Positions 21,556 to 33,900 of a DNA stretch of 64,000 nt are shown piece after piece. How positions within the stretch are numbered: position 1 is the stretch's first letter; each line of letters opens with the position of its first letter. Location of the stretch: positions 12,299,705 through 12,363,704 of the forward strand of contig NC_055987.1 in NCBI RefSeq assembly GCF_018446385.1. Direction: 5' to 3'. Source of the stretch: Zingiber officinale (lineage: Eukaryota > Streptophyta > Magnoliopsida > Zingiberales > Zingiberaceae). Made by a program: the position numbers and the translations under genes. Below the pieces are notes generated by a model. The model saw only the letters and a list, made by a program, of their open reading frames with translations, made no database searches and was not told where the DNA came from.

Positions 21556-22312
21556 ATGAATTAATTATTGATTCAACTCTAATAGTCTTACCAAATGATT
21601 TTCTATTATGATATATTTAAATATTGTTGAACAAAAAAATCAAAATTATAATAGTTATGATTTCATAATTGTTATCAAATGAATATTAAGTGAACCGATC
21701 ATAATAGTTGCTATAAATATTTTTAAATAGGTTTAGTATATGTTGTAACAACTAAAAAAACTTAACAGCTACAATTAGATCCGACTCCGAGCTGAGTCTG
21801 AATCGGATTTGGTTCGGGCTTATAATCGGGTTAACGAGCCAGGTAACAGTTGACCCGGTTCCTGAGCCGAAACCAGTCCGACCTCCTATCGAGCCATATC
21901 CTATTAACCCTTTCAACTCCTATCGGGTCGTATCCTATTAACCCTTTCAACTTGGACCATAAATATCTAAATGAATTAAATGTAATGGTGATTAAACTCT
22001 AATAGTCTTACCAAATGATTTTCTATTATGATGTGTTCAAATGTTGTTGAACAGAAAAATCTAAATTATAATAATTATGATTTCATAATTGTTATTATAT
22101 GAATATTAAGTGAACCGATCATAATACCTACTATAAATATTTTTAAATAGGTTTAGTATGTGTTGTAACAACTACAAAAACATAACAACTATAATTAGAT
22201 TCGACTCTGGGTCGAGTCCGAATCAGATTCGGTTCGGGCCTATAACCCAGTCAACGGGCTAGGTACCAATTGACTTGGTTCCCGAGCTGAAACTAGTCAG
22301 CCTCCTATCGGT
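21510..22312. repeat. Tandem duplication with a period of about 415 bp
   Basis: The block starting CTTGGACCATAAATATCT at 21536 recurs at 21951. Both units continue through CTTACCAAATGATTTTCTATTATGAT, GAATATTAAGTGAACCGATC, AAATAGGTTTAGTAT and a GGTTCGGGC-rich end. A 30-bp mini-duplication of CATATCCTATTAACCC lies at the junction. No coding potential. Confidence 0.85.
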
Positions 22313-25300
22313 CTGGTTATGATTCGACCCAAATTAACTGTTTATTTATTTTTTGTGTTAATTTTTTTTCTTTTTAAAGTTTGGAATTTGTTTTTTTATA
22401 CTGATATTAAAAAGAAATAGGTTAATACTAGGATTCAAATACAAGTCTCCAGTCTCCAAATTAGAACTAAAATATTGTACCACTAGATCATAGTTTATAG
22501 AATCGTGATCCTACGTAGAATTAATTTAGGATTCAGATCAGATCGGTCAGGATTGGATTGTAGAATCATATGATCCTACCAAAAACCCTTAAAATCTTAT
22601 GATACATAATTAATAATTAGAATTTTTTTAAAAAAAAACTCATTTACATATAAATATATAACTAATTTTACATATATATGCAATCGTTTACACTCAACAC
22701 CTTAGATTATATTACTACATGTATAAATTTAGATTACTTAGTAATTTAACTATCATTCTCGCATAGTAATAATATTTATATTTTCATATTATAAAATGAA
22801 AGAATATAAAATTTCTATTAACACAATAATAATAACACATTCAACCTTAAAAATATTTCCTAGATGATCTCATTTAAAGGCCAACAAAGCACCTAACGTA
22901 GTTATTGAATCATTTGATTCAAATATGAACATTGAAAATAATTTTCTAAAGACTGGATGATGCCACACAATACTAGACAATAGACATCCAAAAACTCATC
23001 ATCTTGGGGAAAAAATGCTAGAATATTATTGATAAAAACTAACTAAAAATAATTAAACATATGTTTAAATAATTTAAAATCCTAACCAGACAAAAAAATA
23101 ATGAAAAAAGATAAAATCTTCTGTGCATTTGAAAAGGATTTGAATGATATTTTTTGGGTTTGAAATAAGATGGTTAAGGATAAACTTTAAAATTAATTAA
23201 AGATTTCTGAACGAGCTTTGATTTAATATATTATAGGACTCAGGGGCGTAGCCAGAATTTAAATTAAGGTGGGGCTAATCGTTGACGATAATTGATATAA
23301 TAAATTAATTAATTTTAAAATAAAAAAATAAAAAAGTATATGAATATTAATTTTCCTAAAATATGGAATATAAGTATTTAATATTTAATACATTTAAAAG
23401 CATGAGAAAAATCTATTAAAATTGTGCTCATTCTTTTTAAAATCAAACTCATTATTATATCGTTATTAATTTTTTTAACTAACTCCAGTTTTATATATAT
23501 ATATATATATATATTAAAAAAAGAATAGATTAAAAATATATTCTATAAAACTACATTTAGAAAATATAGAATTTAAATAATTCAAATAATTGACTTTCGA
23601 TCAAGCTAAAAGTACACAAATCAAGAACCTTAATAGTTGAAGTATCAAGAATTGTAAGCAAACGGGATAAATTGAGTAATTGACTATCATTGAATAAGAT
23701 TTTCTAGAGCATGAAAAAATTATATTTACAAACCTAGACTTATGTTGCTCATTACTTGGCAAGGCAGCGACCTCCTCCCGTGCGGCCACTAGTGAAACAG
23801 TTGCTCGTCATCTGATGAGGCAGTGTTTGCCTCACGTGTGGTCGCTTCATGGGCGATCGCACACAAAGCGGTTGTTGATCATTTGGCGAGGTAGCGCTGA
23901 CTCACGAGTGATCATCGATCGTTGCCTCGTCGACCACCACTCAAGCGGCTGATGCTCGTTGGCTCTTTCTCAATGATAGAATTTTATTTTGTTAAATAAG
24001 AAATAAAAAATTAAATTACTTTTGAATAGTGAATTTCTCGTTTGCTACGGAGAGTAAAGGAAATTGTACTGCGAGTATGTTTAGGATAAATATATTTATA
24101 ATGACTTTTCTAAATTGATCATTCTAATTTGATATTTAAAATTTTATTTTTAAATTTGATATTTTAAAATTGGTCCATGCATGAAAATATCCATTAATGA
24201 GTTTATATGGGGCTAATGCCTAAAAAATCAAAATTATTAATTATGTTTCTAAAAAGATAGGACTCGTTATTTAATTCGAGTTAAAAATTATGATCTCTCA
24301 AAGTTTCCACTGATCTTGCTCCAATTCTGCATTGATCATGTTACGATCATACAGATTCTATTCTGATTCTACCGATCTTACTGTGATCCTACTGTAAAAT
24401 TGATTCTGCATGATTTTGAATTGATTTATGCTTCTAGATTGTACGATCCTATGATCTAGAATCATGATTTTATAAACTCTGTAATAGACTATAACTATAA
24501 TTGTTTTTCTATATTAATTAATTATATAATAACTAATCAATATTTTTATTATATTTTAATAGAAGAAAAGTGGGATAGACATTTATTCAATTATTAATTA
24601 ATTTATAATAGTTTACTAAAATGATTTTATATATTAATTAATTATTTAATAACTAATTAATAAATATTTATTATATAATTATTTTTAATAAATCCATCCG
24701 ATCACTTAAATGATTTGATAAATTTATGTTGACAGACCATGACGATTTCAAATCATGAATTATAATTATTTTAAACCGTTGCTACATTTGGTTAGGTGTA
24801 ATGTAATCTTACTTGTAATATAATCAAATTTATAATATAATACTAGTGTGATCGTGCACACGCGTTACGTGTGTAATATAATAATATATAAATTCTTTGG
24901 GTATTTGAAAATCCGAATTGTTTGGATTTTCTAGTGTCACCCTTATAAACTAAGAATTAATTATTTGGGTTGTCAGACCCATACAATAGTGACAGAATTC
25001 CAGCAACAAACTAACTTCTCTATGCAAAAAATTATTTTATTTTAATATTATACTTGTCTTAGTAAAAAAAAACTAAGAAAAGTATATTTTTTAACATCGT
25101 CAGCCTAAAATATTTATAGAAGCTTCTTTGATTATAGTATTGTCAATTATAAGATGTGGGACTAAAGAGAACTATATGTTTTTTTTATATAAAACAACCA
25201 GAGAAAATTAATAAATTGTTTCGCTTGTGGAATTACTAATAAACCTTGAAATTATTTTTAGTGTAAATAGAAAAAAGGACATTAACGTAAATACATTTTA

Positions 25301-26320
25301 GGCTTCACCAAAGTTAGTTAGTAAAGGGGGGAGATTTTTAATAAAATAGTAAGATAATGTAGTATTGATTACACTACTACGTTTGGTAATGTAATGTATG
25401 TAATCTTTGATTACAAGGATGATTACATTCTTTTGTTTGGTATCCATTATTTTTTATAAAGAATGTAATTCGTATTATTATAAAATGATAGCGAGGCTAA
25501 AGATGTACCTCTCAAAAATCATCAAATCAACCGTTCTAAATCGTCCAATCGATGATTCTGAATCATCGAACTTAGCTACGATATTTATAGCTAGTTGCTA
25601 TAGTTTCACAACTATTATAATACAGCTGATCAATTTAGGATTTAACGTGGCTTTCATAATAATACCAAAGCCTTTAAGAGTCGATGGAGCACCATTAATG
25701 ATTTGATAAATAAATGTCTTTTTAATTATTATCTCCTTTATTTTTCTATTATCCCCTTAATTTTATATTTAATTATTGTTAACAAAAATATTCTTCTTAA
25801 AAAATACCCGTATAGTAATCAAGTTTTGATTAAGATATATTTGTGACAAATTATAGAATACAAAGAAAGTAGTGATCGATACAGGATAAATTATTTTTTT
25901 GACGATAAAAATTTATATTTTGATTATGCTTTAGTTCGTATATATATTTTTATACTATTTAACCTTTTATACTACTTATTTATTTATAATTTGGCACTTT
26001 CATATCTATTTAATATGAACCATTATCTTGTAAACACGATTAAATTAGTATAGCTTAGAGTGAAATAATTATTATATAATGATTTAAAGTGATATTATTA
26101 TTATTATAAATAAAAATATTAAAATGTAAATAATTTTTTTGAAAATAGTCGAAAAATATAGAGTTTAAATAATTTTTTTTTATAAAGTTTAAAAATCTAA
26201 ACATATCTTTTAGTAAATTATTAATTGACCGTACAATAAAGTTTACAAGTTAATTAGAATCATTTGGAGTCCCGTTTGTTCAACATCAACGTCCGTTACG
26301 TCTTTCGATCCTGTACACAA
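22313..26320. other. AT-rich intergenic DNA upstream of the WD40-bromodomain gene
   Basis: No gene is supported. It holds an (AT)n run at 23492-23513. AGGGGCGTAGCCAGAATTT at about 23243 resembles a hAT-like terminus, with no partner end found. Two patches near 24780-24850 and 25375-25460, built on TTTGGT(A/T)..GTAATGTAATC and its complement, look like MITE ends. Two patches of TGATCCTA(C/T)-type text lie at 22505-22580 and 24330-24465. The frame at 25407-25706 has no recognisable protein character. Confidence 0.4.
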
Positions 26321-26329
26321 AATGACAGA

Positions 26330-26716
26330 ACGGAGGCTCCGTTTCCGTCAAAGTGTGAGGGGGTGAAGGCATCCTAGCCAGCCGCCGATGTCTTCGGCTT
26401 CTCTGTGCCGGCGAAAACCCTGCTCACTTCCGCCCTCCCTCGCCGTCGTCTCTGGCCTCCGATTCATTTCCTAAGCAGCCTCATCTCCAGATCGCTCGCG
26501 GCCGTTGCTGCTGTTGGTTTCACCTCCTCTCATCTGATCTTCTTCGTAATCTGATCTCTAATAACCTTAGGGATAATTCCGAATCTTTTATGTTCTCGGT
26601 GTGCCTTGTGCTGCAAGGCTAGGTTTTTTTCTGCTTCACATTGTGGAGTAATGCGGCGTCGTTAGTTATTTTGTAGGTTTTAAGGGGGACCTTCAGAAGA
26701 GCATTCCCTGGTCGAG
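26330..26716 (+). other. Presumed 5'-UTR exon (exon 1) of the WD40-bromodomain gene
   Basis: GC content rises sharply here against AT-rich surroundings, as in plant gene leaders. A donor CGAG|GTACGA lies at 26716/26717 and the coding exon starts right after an acceptor at 30906. The start is approximate, because no transcription start can be read. A short upstream frame of 28 codons (26388-26474) lies within it. Confidence 0.55.
26388..26474 (+). promoter_or_regulatory. Candidate upstream ORF in the leader
   Basis: ATG at 26388 (context GCCGATGTC) opens 28 codons (MSSASLCRRK...) closed by TAA at 26472-26474. If exon 1 is leader, this could lower translation of the main frame. It is not known to be conserved. 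Confidence 0.35.
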
Positions 26717-27399
26717 GTACGATCATAGTATAATTTTAGTTTATTTTAATTATATTCTCGATGCTGATGAAGTTTCCGTGCTATTCAATCTTTGGACACG
26801 ATTATTTAGGGTTCTGTTTTATGTGATACTTCATCCTTAATTTTTTGCAGAACAAGTGTAGGCTATTCCTTAATTTTTTAAGATGGTTGGAGATGTCTTC
26901 TTCTTCATCATCTATTTTTTTTTTCTTTCAATAGTTAAGATTCTTAATTGCTGATTTATGTATATTAGAAGCTTACAACAACAACAATAACCAAGCCTTA
27001 TTCCAGTAGGTGGGGTCGGCTATATGAATCTTTTATACCATTGAGCTCTATCCTTTACATATCATTATTTATACTTAAATAAATTTTATCTTGTTTTATT
27101 ATTGCTAACAAGTCTTTTTTTTGGTCTTTCTCATTTTATGTGTCATTTATCATAGTTTTACATCGTCTGACTGTAGCATTTATTGGTTGTCTAAGTACAT
27201 GTCGTACCATCCTAAACGTGTCTCGCGGAGTTTTTCCTCAATAGATGCAACTCTGACTTTCTCTCTAATGCTCTTATTCTGTTTATTCTTATATGTCCAC
27301 ACATCCACCTTATCATCCTCATTTCTGCAACTCTCATTTTTTGCTCATGTGCTCGAGTCATAGCCTAACATTTAACTGCATATAACATAATAAGTCTAA

Positions 27400-28700
27400 C
27401 TGTAGTTTTGTAGAATTTCCCTTTAAGTTTTAGAGGTACTTTATGATCACATAAAATACCTGATGCTCTTCTCCATTTCAACCATCTCACTTGTATTCTA
27501 CGTCAGACATCTCTCTCAATTCCTCTTATCATTTTGCAAAAATGATTTTAAATATTTAAAACTTTTAGTTCGTAACTCGTCATTTTCTATTTTAACAATT
27601 GTTTCATTACGTTTAATATTGCTAAACTTAGATTCCATATATTCTATATTTATTTTACTAAGTCTAAACTCTTTTCCTTCTAGTATTTTTCGTCAAGATT
27701 CTAATTCAGTATTTACTCCTTCACATGTTTCATCTATTAAAACAATATCATCTGTAAATAACATGCACCACAGTACTGTATGTTGAATGTATGCAGTGAG
27801 TTCATCTATAATTAGTGTAAAAAGATAGAGACTTAGAACTGATCTTTAATGTAACCTATTTTTATTGGAAATGCTTTAGTTACTCCGCCTAAAGTCTTCA
27901 CTCTGGTAGTTACATACTCATACATATTCTTAATTAGTTCAATATATATTACATTAACACCTCTCTTTTCTAGAATTCTCTATATAATTTCTCTTGAGAT
28001 TCTATTATAATTTTTTTCAAATACCATGTGTAGATCTTATTTTTGCTCATGATATTTTTTAATTAGTTGGCTAAAAAGATATATAGCTTCTATTGTTAAC
28101 CTTTCAAGCATGAACAAAATTGATTTTCGATCACCGTGGTCTCTTTATTTTTTTTATTACTCGTCCCAAAGTTTCATAGTATGACTTATTAGTTTAATAC
28201 CCTTATAGTTTGCATAATTTTATATATCTCACTTGTTTTTATATAAGGGAACTAGAGTAATTACCCTATTAGATATTTTTTTTCGTTTTCAATATCATAT
28301 TAAATAATTTTGTTAGTCATTTAATATCTTGTTTCCCTGGACACTTCCATACCTGTATCAGAATATCATCTAGTCCAATGACTTTTTTATTGTGCATCTC
28401 ATTTAAAACTTATTCTACTTCTGAAGTTTGAACTCTACAATAAAAATTTAAATTTTTATATTCATTTGACCTACTTAAATGACCTAAGTTAAGTTGGTCA
28501 CATAGGCCTTTATTAAAAAATTGATGAAAATACCTCTTTCACCGCTCTTTTATTTCTCTATCATTTACTAGTACCCTATTGCATTCATCTTTAATATATT
28601 TTATTTGGATAAAATCTATTGTCTTCCTTTCTCTCACTTTTAGCTATTCTATAAATGTCTCTTTTCCCTTCTTTTGTATTCAATTTTTGATATAATAGTT
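27400..28700 (-). pseudogene. Reverse transcriptase region of the intronic LINE, decayed
   Basis: No long frame survives, but on the minus strand near 27765-27715 the frame LFTDDIVLIDETCEGVNTEL contains the catalytic (F/Y)xDD box (FTDD) of LINE reverse transcriptases. It is followed by LESRRKILEGKEFRLS near 27700-27650, as in plant RTE RT. Stops and deletions are frequent. Confidence 0.75.
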
Positions 28701-29035
28701 CAAAAGTTTCATTTTTTGCTTCATTCATTACTTTCTTAGCCCCTTTCTTAGTTATTGTATATTTTTTTTAAGTTTTTCTCATTCTTACAAATATATAATT
28801 CCTTATAAGTTGTTCATTTTTCCTTCACTTTCTTTTGTATTTTCTCATTCCACTACCAAGATTCCTTACTTGGTGATGCATGTCCCTTTAACTCATCAAG
28901 CACACTCTTAGCTACTATTTTCAATTTTGATACCATCTTATCCCATGTCATATTAGAGTTACCGTATATTTCACCTAATACTTGTATTCCTACATTCTCA
29001 TTAAATATATTTTGCTTTTTATCCTTTATCTTTCA

Positions 29036-29760
29036 TCACTTAATTCTAAGAGTCGTATATATTTTATTTTTATTGATACTATACTTGAGGTGTATATCGA
29101 ACACTACTAATTTATGTTGGGTAGTTAAGGTTTCTCTTGAGATGACCTTACAATCTTTACAAATCTTTCTATCCCTCTTCCCAACCAAAAGAAAGTCAAT
29201 TTGTAATTTATTATTCCCATTTTTGAACATGACCAAGTGTTCTCTTTTCTTAAAAAATATTTTATCTAGTATAAGGTCATGTATTATCGCAAAATCCAAT
29301 ATAGTTTTCCTTTCTTCATTTCTCGTTCCAAACTCATAACCTCTGTGTACTTTCATATTCCTCAGTTTTCACTCCGATATACCCATTTAGATCACCTCCT
29401 ATTAAAATCATTTTATTTAGTAGAATGTTTTGTAATACTTCATCTAGGTCGCTCCAAAACCTTGATTTGGTAGTTTCATCTAATCCTATTTGTGGTGCAT
29501 ATATGCTAATTATGTTCATAGTTTTTTTCGCCACTATTATCTTAAGGGCTATAATTCTATCCCCTTTTTTAACTACTTCTACAACTCCATCTTTTAACAA
29601 ACTATCTACAACAATACCTACTCCATTTTTTGTTTTACTTTTTCTTGTGTACCATAACTTAATATCCGATTTCTCTATCATCTTTGCCTTCTCGCTTACC
29701 CATTTTGTCTCTTGTACACACAATATCAATTCTTCTCCTAATCATCTCATCTACTACCTC
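29036..29760 (-). pseudogene. APE-type endonuclease domain of the intronic LINE
   Basis: Two overlapping open pieces. 29729-29334 carries VQETKW, the GVGIVVD stretch, IISIYAPQ and LIGGDLNGYIGV, motifs of the apurinic-type endonuclease of RTE elements (Glu of QET, Asp/Asn of GDLNG). 29356-29036 continues with GYEFGTRNEE, ILDFAIIHDL and LQIDFLLVGKRDR. A frameshift near 29340-29356 separates the two. Confidence 0.85.
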
Positions 29761-30906
29761 CATTGATTTATCAGTGAGGGTTCCTATGTTCAAAATCTTA
29801 GACTATTAGTTTTCCTATAATATTTGTTCTTTTTCGGCCTATGGTGTGAGAACTTTTGCCTATTTAATACTACATCCAAATTCTCATAGAGATGTAGTTG
29901 TCCTTGTCGATATGTTACTGTCGGACCCTTCAACATGAATTCTTGCATATTTTGCACTACATTCGAGTTCTAGAGATGTAGTGGTCCTTGCCGAGATGTT
30001 ACAATCGGACCTTGCAATTCGTTCCTTCCGGGGAACAACCTAGCATTAACACAATAGTTTAATGGATTTATTAATTAAACATTTGTCATAGTTAAACACT
30101 GGTTGACAACCTAACACAATCCTCCTCCTTTATCCGGGTTTAGGACCGGTCATGCCTGGTTCGTCATGGACGGAGTTAACGTATATTAGAAGCTTTAAAG
30201 AAAAAAATCATTTGGAATTTAAAAATCGGGATCCATTTTTTTTCTTGTAATTAAAAGGCCAAAAAAGCTAGACCCTTCAGTAATTGCCTTAATTTAGTTC
30301 CCCAAAACAAATATGATATCATGGAGAATATTAGGTATGTTAGCCATGTGACTGTTTAGCTACACATTCAGCGTGCAGCAACTACCAATATCTCATTCAG
30401 GGAAATGAAAGATGTACTCGTTGGTGAACCTCTTATCTATCAGTGTTTCCATAATGCATATTCCTTTTGTTGTATTTTGGCTGCCTAGAAATAAAGTTTT
30501 ATTTGGTTCTCTGGTGGCCAATTTTCCATCTTGATTTCATGATATTATTGCACAGTTTGCCTTCTTTTTTCATCCTGCTTTGCTGCTTCCATCTGCTGCA
30601 TATCCTTGAAGATGTAATTACTGAGAACACTTGAAGTTGGCTGCTGGTCTATTCTCTTATTGCTGATTGGTGCTTGAACATGAAAGATAGTAACATTCTT
30701 TGGTTTTTCAATATATTTATTATATACTTTAGAAGGAATTTGTGATGGAAACATCTAAACATTCTTTGGTTATCATAGATTAGTTCCTTGGGATCTATAG
30801 TTATGTTAGCACATTGCTCACACTTTCTTTTGCATAAGGTTTCACTTTTTAGTCTGTTCGCCTCTTAATATCTCATTGCTTGATAATCACATGTGTGTTT
30901 TTGTAG

Positions 30907-33900
30907 ATGGCTCCCAGTAAATGCAAACCTCCTGGAGATGAAACTCCTACCACTGTGGCACCTTTGAAGTTCTCAAGAAGAATGTTTGAGAAGCTCAACT
31001 CTGTTGACCAAAGAATGACGCCAGAGATTGATATTAGGGAAGTTTATCTTTTGATCATGCATTTTTTGTCATCTGGGCCATGTAAGAGGACATACGAGCA
31101 GCTGCAGAATGAACTTTTAGAGCACAAACTTTTACCTAGAAGGTACCATGCTTGGTATTCACGTTCTGGTGCACCAAGTGGTGATGAAGATGATGATGGC
31201 TTGTCACTACCTCTTTGTTATATCAAGTTGACTCAGAGGTATATAGGGTAGTATAGTTTTGCAGTTTTCATGTTTTCTTTGCTGACAAGCTAAATATTCT
31301 GATTTTTTTCTTCATAGCTTGACTATTTGTTCTTTTTAGGTATCCTCATATTGAAAAGGATCACATATTAAAGCTTTTGAAACAATTATTAGTTAATTCA
31401 TCTCCTTTGCCTGCCATGATTGGAGGAGTTTCAAATGCTGCTGTTTTTCCTACGCTTACGGGATCTGGTTCCTTCTCTCTTCTTGCTTGTATGTAAACAA
31501 TTTTTCCACCACTATATTCCTAATTCAGTAGGTAGAATTCTATTTGATCTGTTATTGAATTCTTGCTAATGCATCAAAATTATTTTGGGTGAAAATTAAT
31601 GCATAGAATGGAAATCGATTGCTTTACATTTAGTCTTTTTCTTCTTGTCTCCACTTAATTTTGATATATTTTTTATGTTGAAGTTCTCTCACCCTGAAAC
31701 TCACTTTTCTACATGCAGCCGACAGAGATAAAGAGATTAAAAGCTCCAATAAGTTGCCACGTTACTTGCGTTGGCCACATATGCATGCTGGCCAAGTTCA
31801 TGGATTAAATTTAAGAGAGATAGGTGGTGGTTTCACAAAACACTGTCGTGCTCCATCGATTCGTGCTGCATGTTATGCAATTGCTAAACCATCAACTTTG
31901 GTACAAAAAATGGAGATCATAAAAAAGTTAAGGGGACATCAGAATGCTGTCTATTGTGGTATGTTTGATTTACCTTCTCATGATTAGGTATTTGACTGAA
32001 ACTCTCAATTTATTTTATGATTATTTTAGACTGATAAAAATGCTATTTATGTTTTACGTATTAGTTTTGACTTTTGAGTAACTTTTCTATTGGGTTGTGC
32101 ATAAACATATTAGGTCCTTTTTTCAATTTCAAATACTTTGCAAGTAACTTGACTTCTCCTTATACAAGTGGCACATTTGCATGTCAATGTTGTTCCTCCA
32201 ATTTGTGAGATGGGTTTTTCAATCAGGCCTTTATGTTTCTAGGTTTTTGTGTTTCTTTTGGAAGGAATTCTGACCATGAGCTCCTAAAAGATACAGCATT
32301 ACTTTTCTTTTATGTTACTCCTAGCCTAATACATCCATTGAGCAAGGTGTCAGAGAATAAAATTTCCTTTTGCATAGAGTTGGCTGCATTGTGTGCCTCA
32401 GTGCCACTAATTTAAGAATTGGTTGTTGGGGAATTTATGTTCATATTGGGTTTATTTGTTAAGTCAAAGACATACTGTTTTGACCATTTTGTCTTCCAGT
32501 AACACCAGGGTAGTATGCCAAATTTTGGCAATTCAGTTAGCCTGTGGGATTTAGCTTTATGCATACTTGCTGACCTTTTCACGTCAAAGTTTTGAGGATG
32601 AGAATCATGCCAATTCATAGGAACTTATATTCCTAATTTTTTTTATTGTTTCCTCCAAGTACATTGGCCTTATTTTGATTGATCATTCCTATTCATTTTT
32701 TATGAACCTTTGTGCAATGGTAATGTTTCCATTGCAACCTGGGTTAACTAAGATCTAGTTATTAAAAGTATAATTCCGTGCTAAGTAAGGGGATTCATAT
32801 ACATTGGCCATATATTCAATATATTATGTGATGTATTTTTTGAACACTTGTGGGGATTCATATGATTTTTATATGCATATATACATAGTTTTATTTATCA
32901 CTTTTACATTTTTTTTCTTATCATTGGAACCCATAGAACTTTTTCTATGTTTATTTATTATGAATACTGCTTGCATGACAAAGGTTAAGCCCAGTGAAAT
33001 TAGATGCTTTATTGTTGAGGTCCATTTCTTTTTTCCCATCCCATCTAATTTACTTCTTGCATTATCATACTAACATTGAAGCTTTTAGTTTTGGACTCTT
33101 TTTTATGAACCTGACATGCGGCTTTTATTTTTTTAGTTCTTTATTCTAACAGTCTTTTTGATCCTCTCTATGTTTGGTGGCTTCTGGTTTCCATTTTTGA
33201 TTTAAAACTCTTTACAAGTTTCAAACTAGGTGGTGCAACATAATGTTTCGTGGAATTGTATTTGTAGCTACATTTGATCGTTCTGGGCGGTATGTAATAA
33301 CTGGGTCAGATGATCGCCTTGTGAAGATCTGGTCAATGGAAACTGCATTTTGTCTAGCTAGTTGCCGGGGACATGAAGTGAGTCTTTGATGCAGCAATGA
33401 TGTTCTTCATATTTGGACATGGGATTTCATTTATCTTTCTATTCACTCGATATTTTTCTGTTATAAATTTGTCTGCATATATATAGGGTGACATTACTGA
33501 CCTGGCTGTGAGTTCAAATAATGCTGTGGTGGCATCTTCTGCAAATGACTTTATCATTAGAGTTGTTAGTCCTTTTCATTTTGTTTTTTTGGAGAAGTAT
33601 TTACCTGATTTGTCTGTATTATTCTTCTGTGTTTTGATAGTTCTGGCTTACAAATGCAGTGGCATCTACCTGATGGGCATCCAATATCAGTGCTGAAAGG
33701 GCACACTGGAGCTGTAACTGCCATCGCTTTTAATCCCAGACCTGCTGCTGTTTATCAGCTACTCTCGTTCGTGTTTTCAGATTATGATTTCGTTTCACTG
33801 TGTTGTTTTTGTTGGTTTCTTTGGCACTGGGGGATGTTCTTTTTTGGTCCTCTCCTATTTATCTTATTATCATTTATGTCAAGATGGAATTGTGTTATTC

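Larger units (their letters stand above)
26975..30180 (-). mobile_element. Near-full-length RTE-type LINE in intron 1, 15-bp TSD
   Basis: A 15-bp direct repeat GTATATTAGAAGCTT lies at 26960-26974 and 30181-30195. On the minus strand the element starts near 30180, has endonuclease pieces at about 29760-29036 and RT further on, and ends in a TTG-repeat tail (the ACAACAACAACAATAACC at 26975). Its length of 3.2 kb is normal for RTE. The CCTTATTCCAGTAGGTGGGG text next to the tail is a common plant RTE 3' end. Frame breaks show that it is dead. Confidence 0.88.

Noticed and set aside
23243..24215. Possible hAT element beginning AGGGGCGTAGCCAG
   Set aside because: No inverted partner terminus or 8-bp TSD could be found by eye, and no transposase frame is present.
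25407..25706. 99-codon frame with hydrophobic stretches
   Set aside because: The surrounding DNA is AT-rich and MITE-like, no splice or promoter context is seen, and the protein has no recognisable character.
30545..30754. 69-codon minus frame in intron 1
   Set aside because: It lies in non-repetitive intron sequence with no homologous character; its length is expected by chance.
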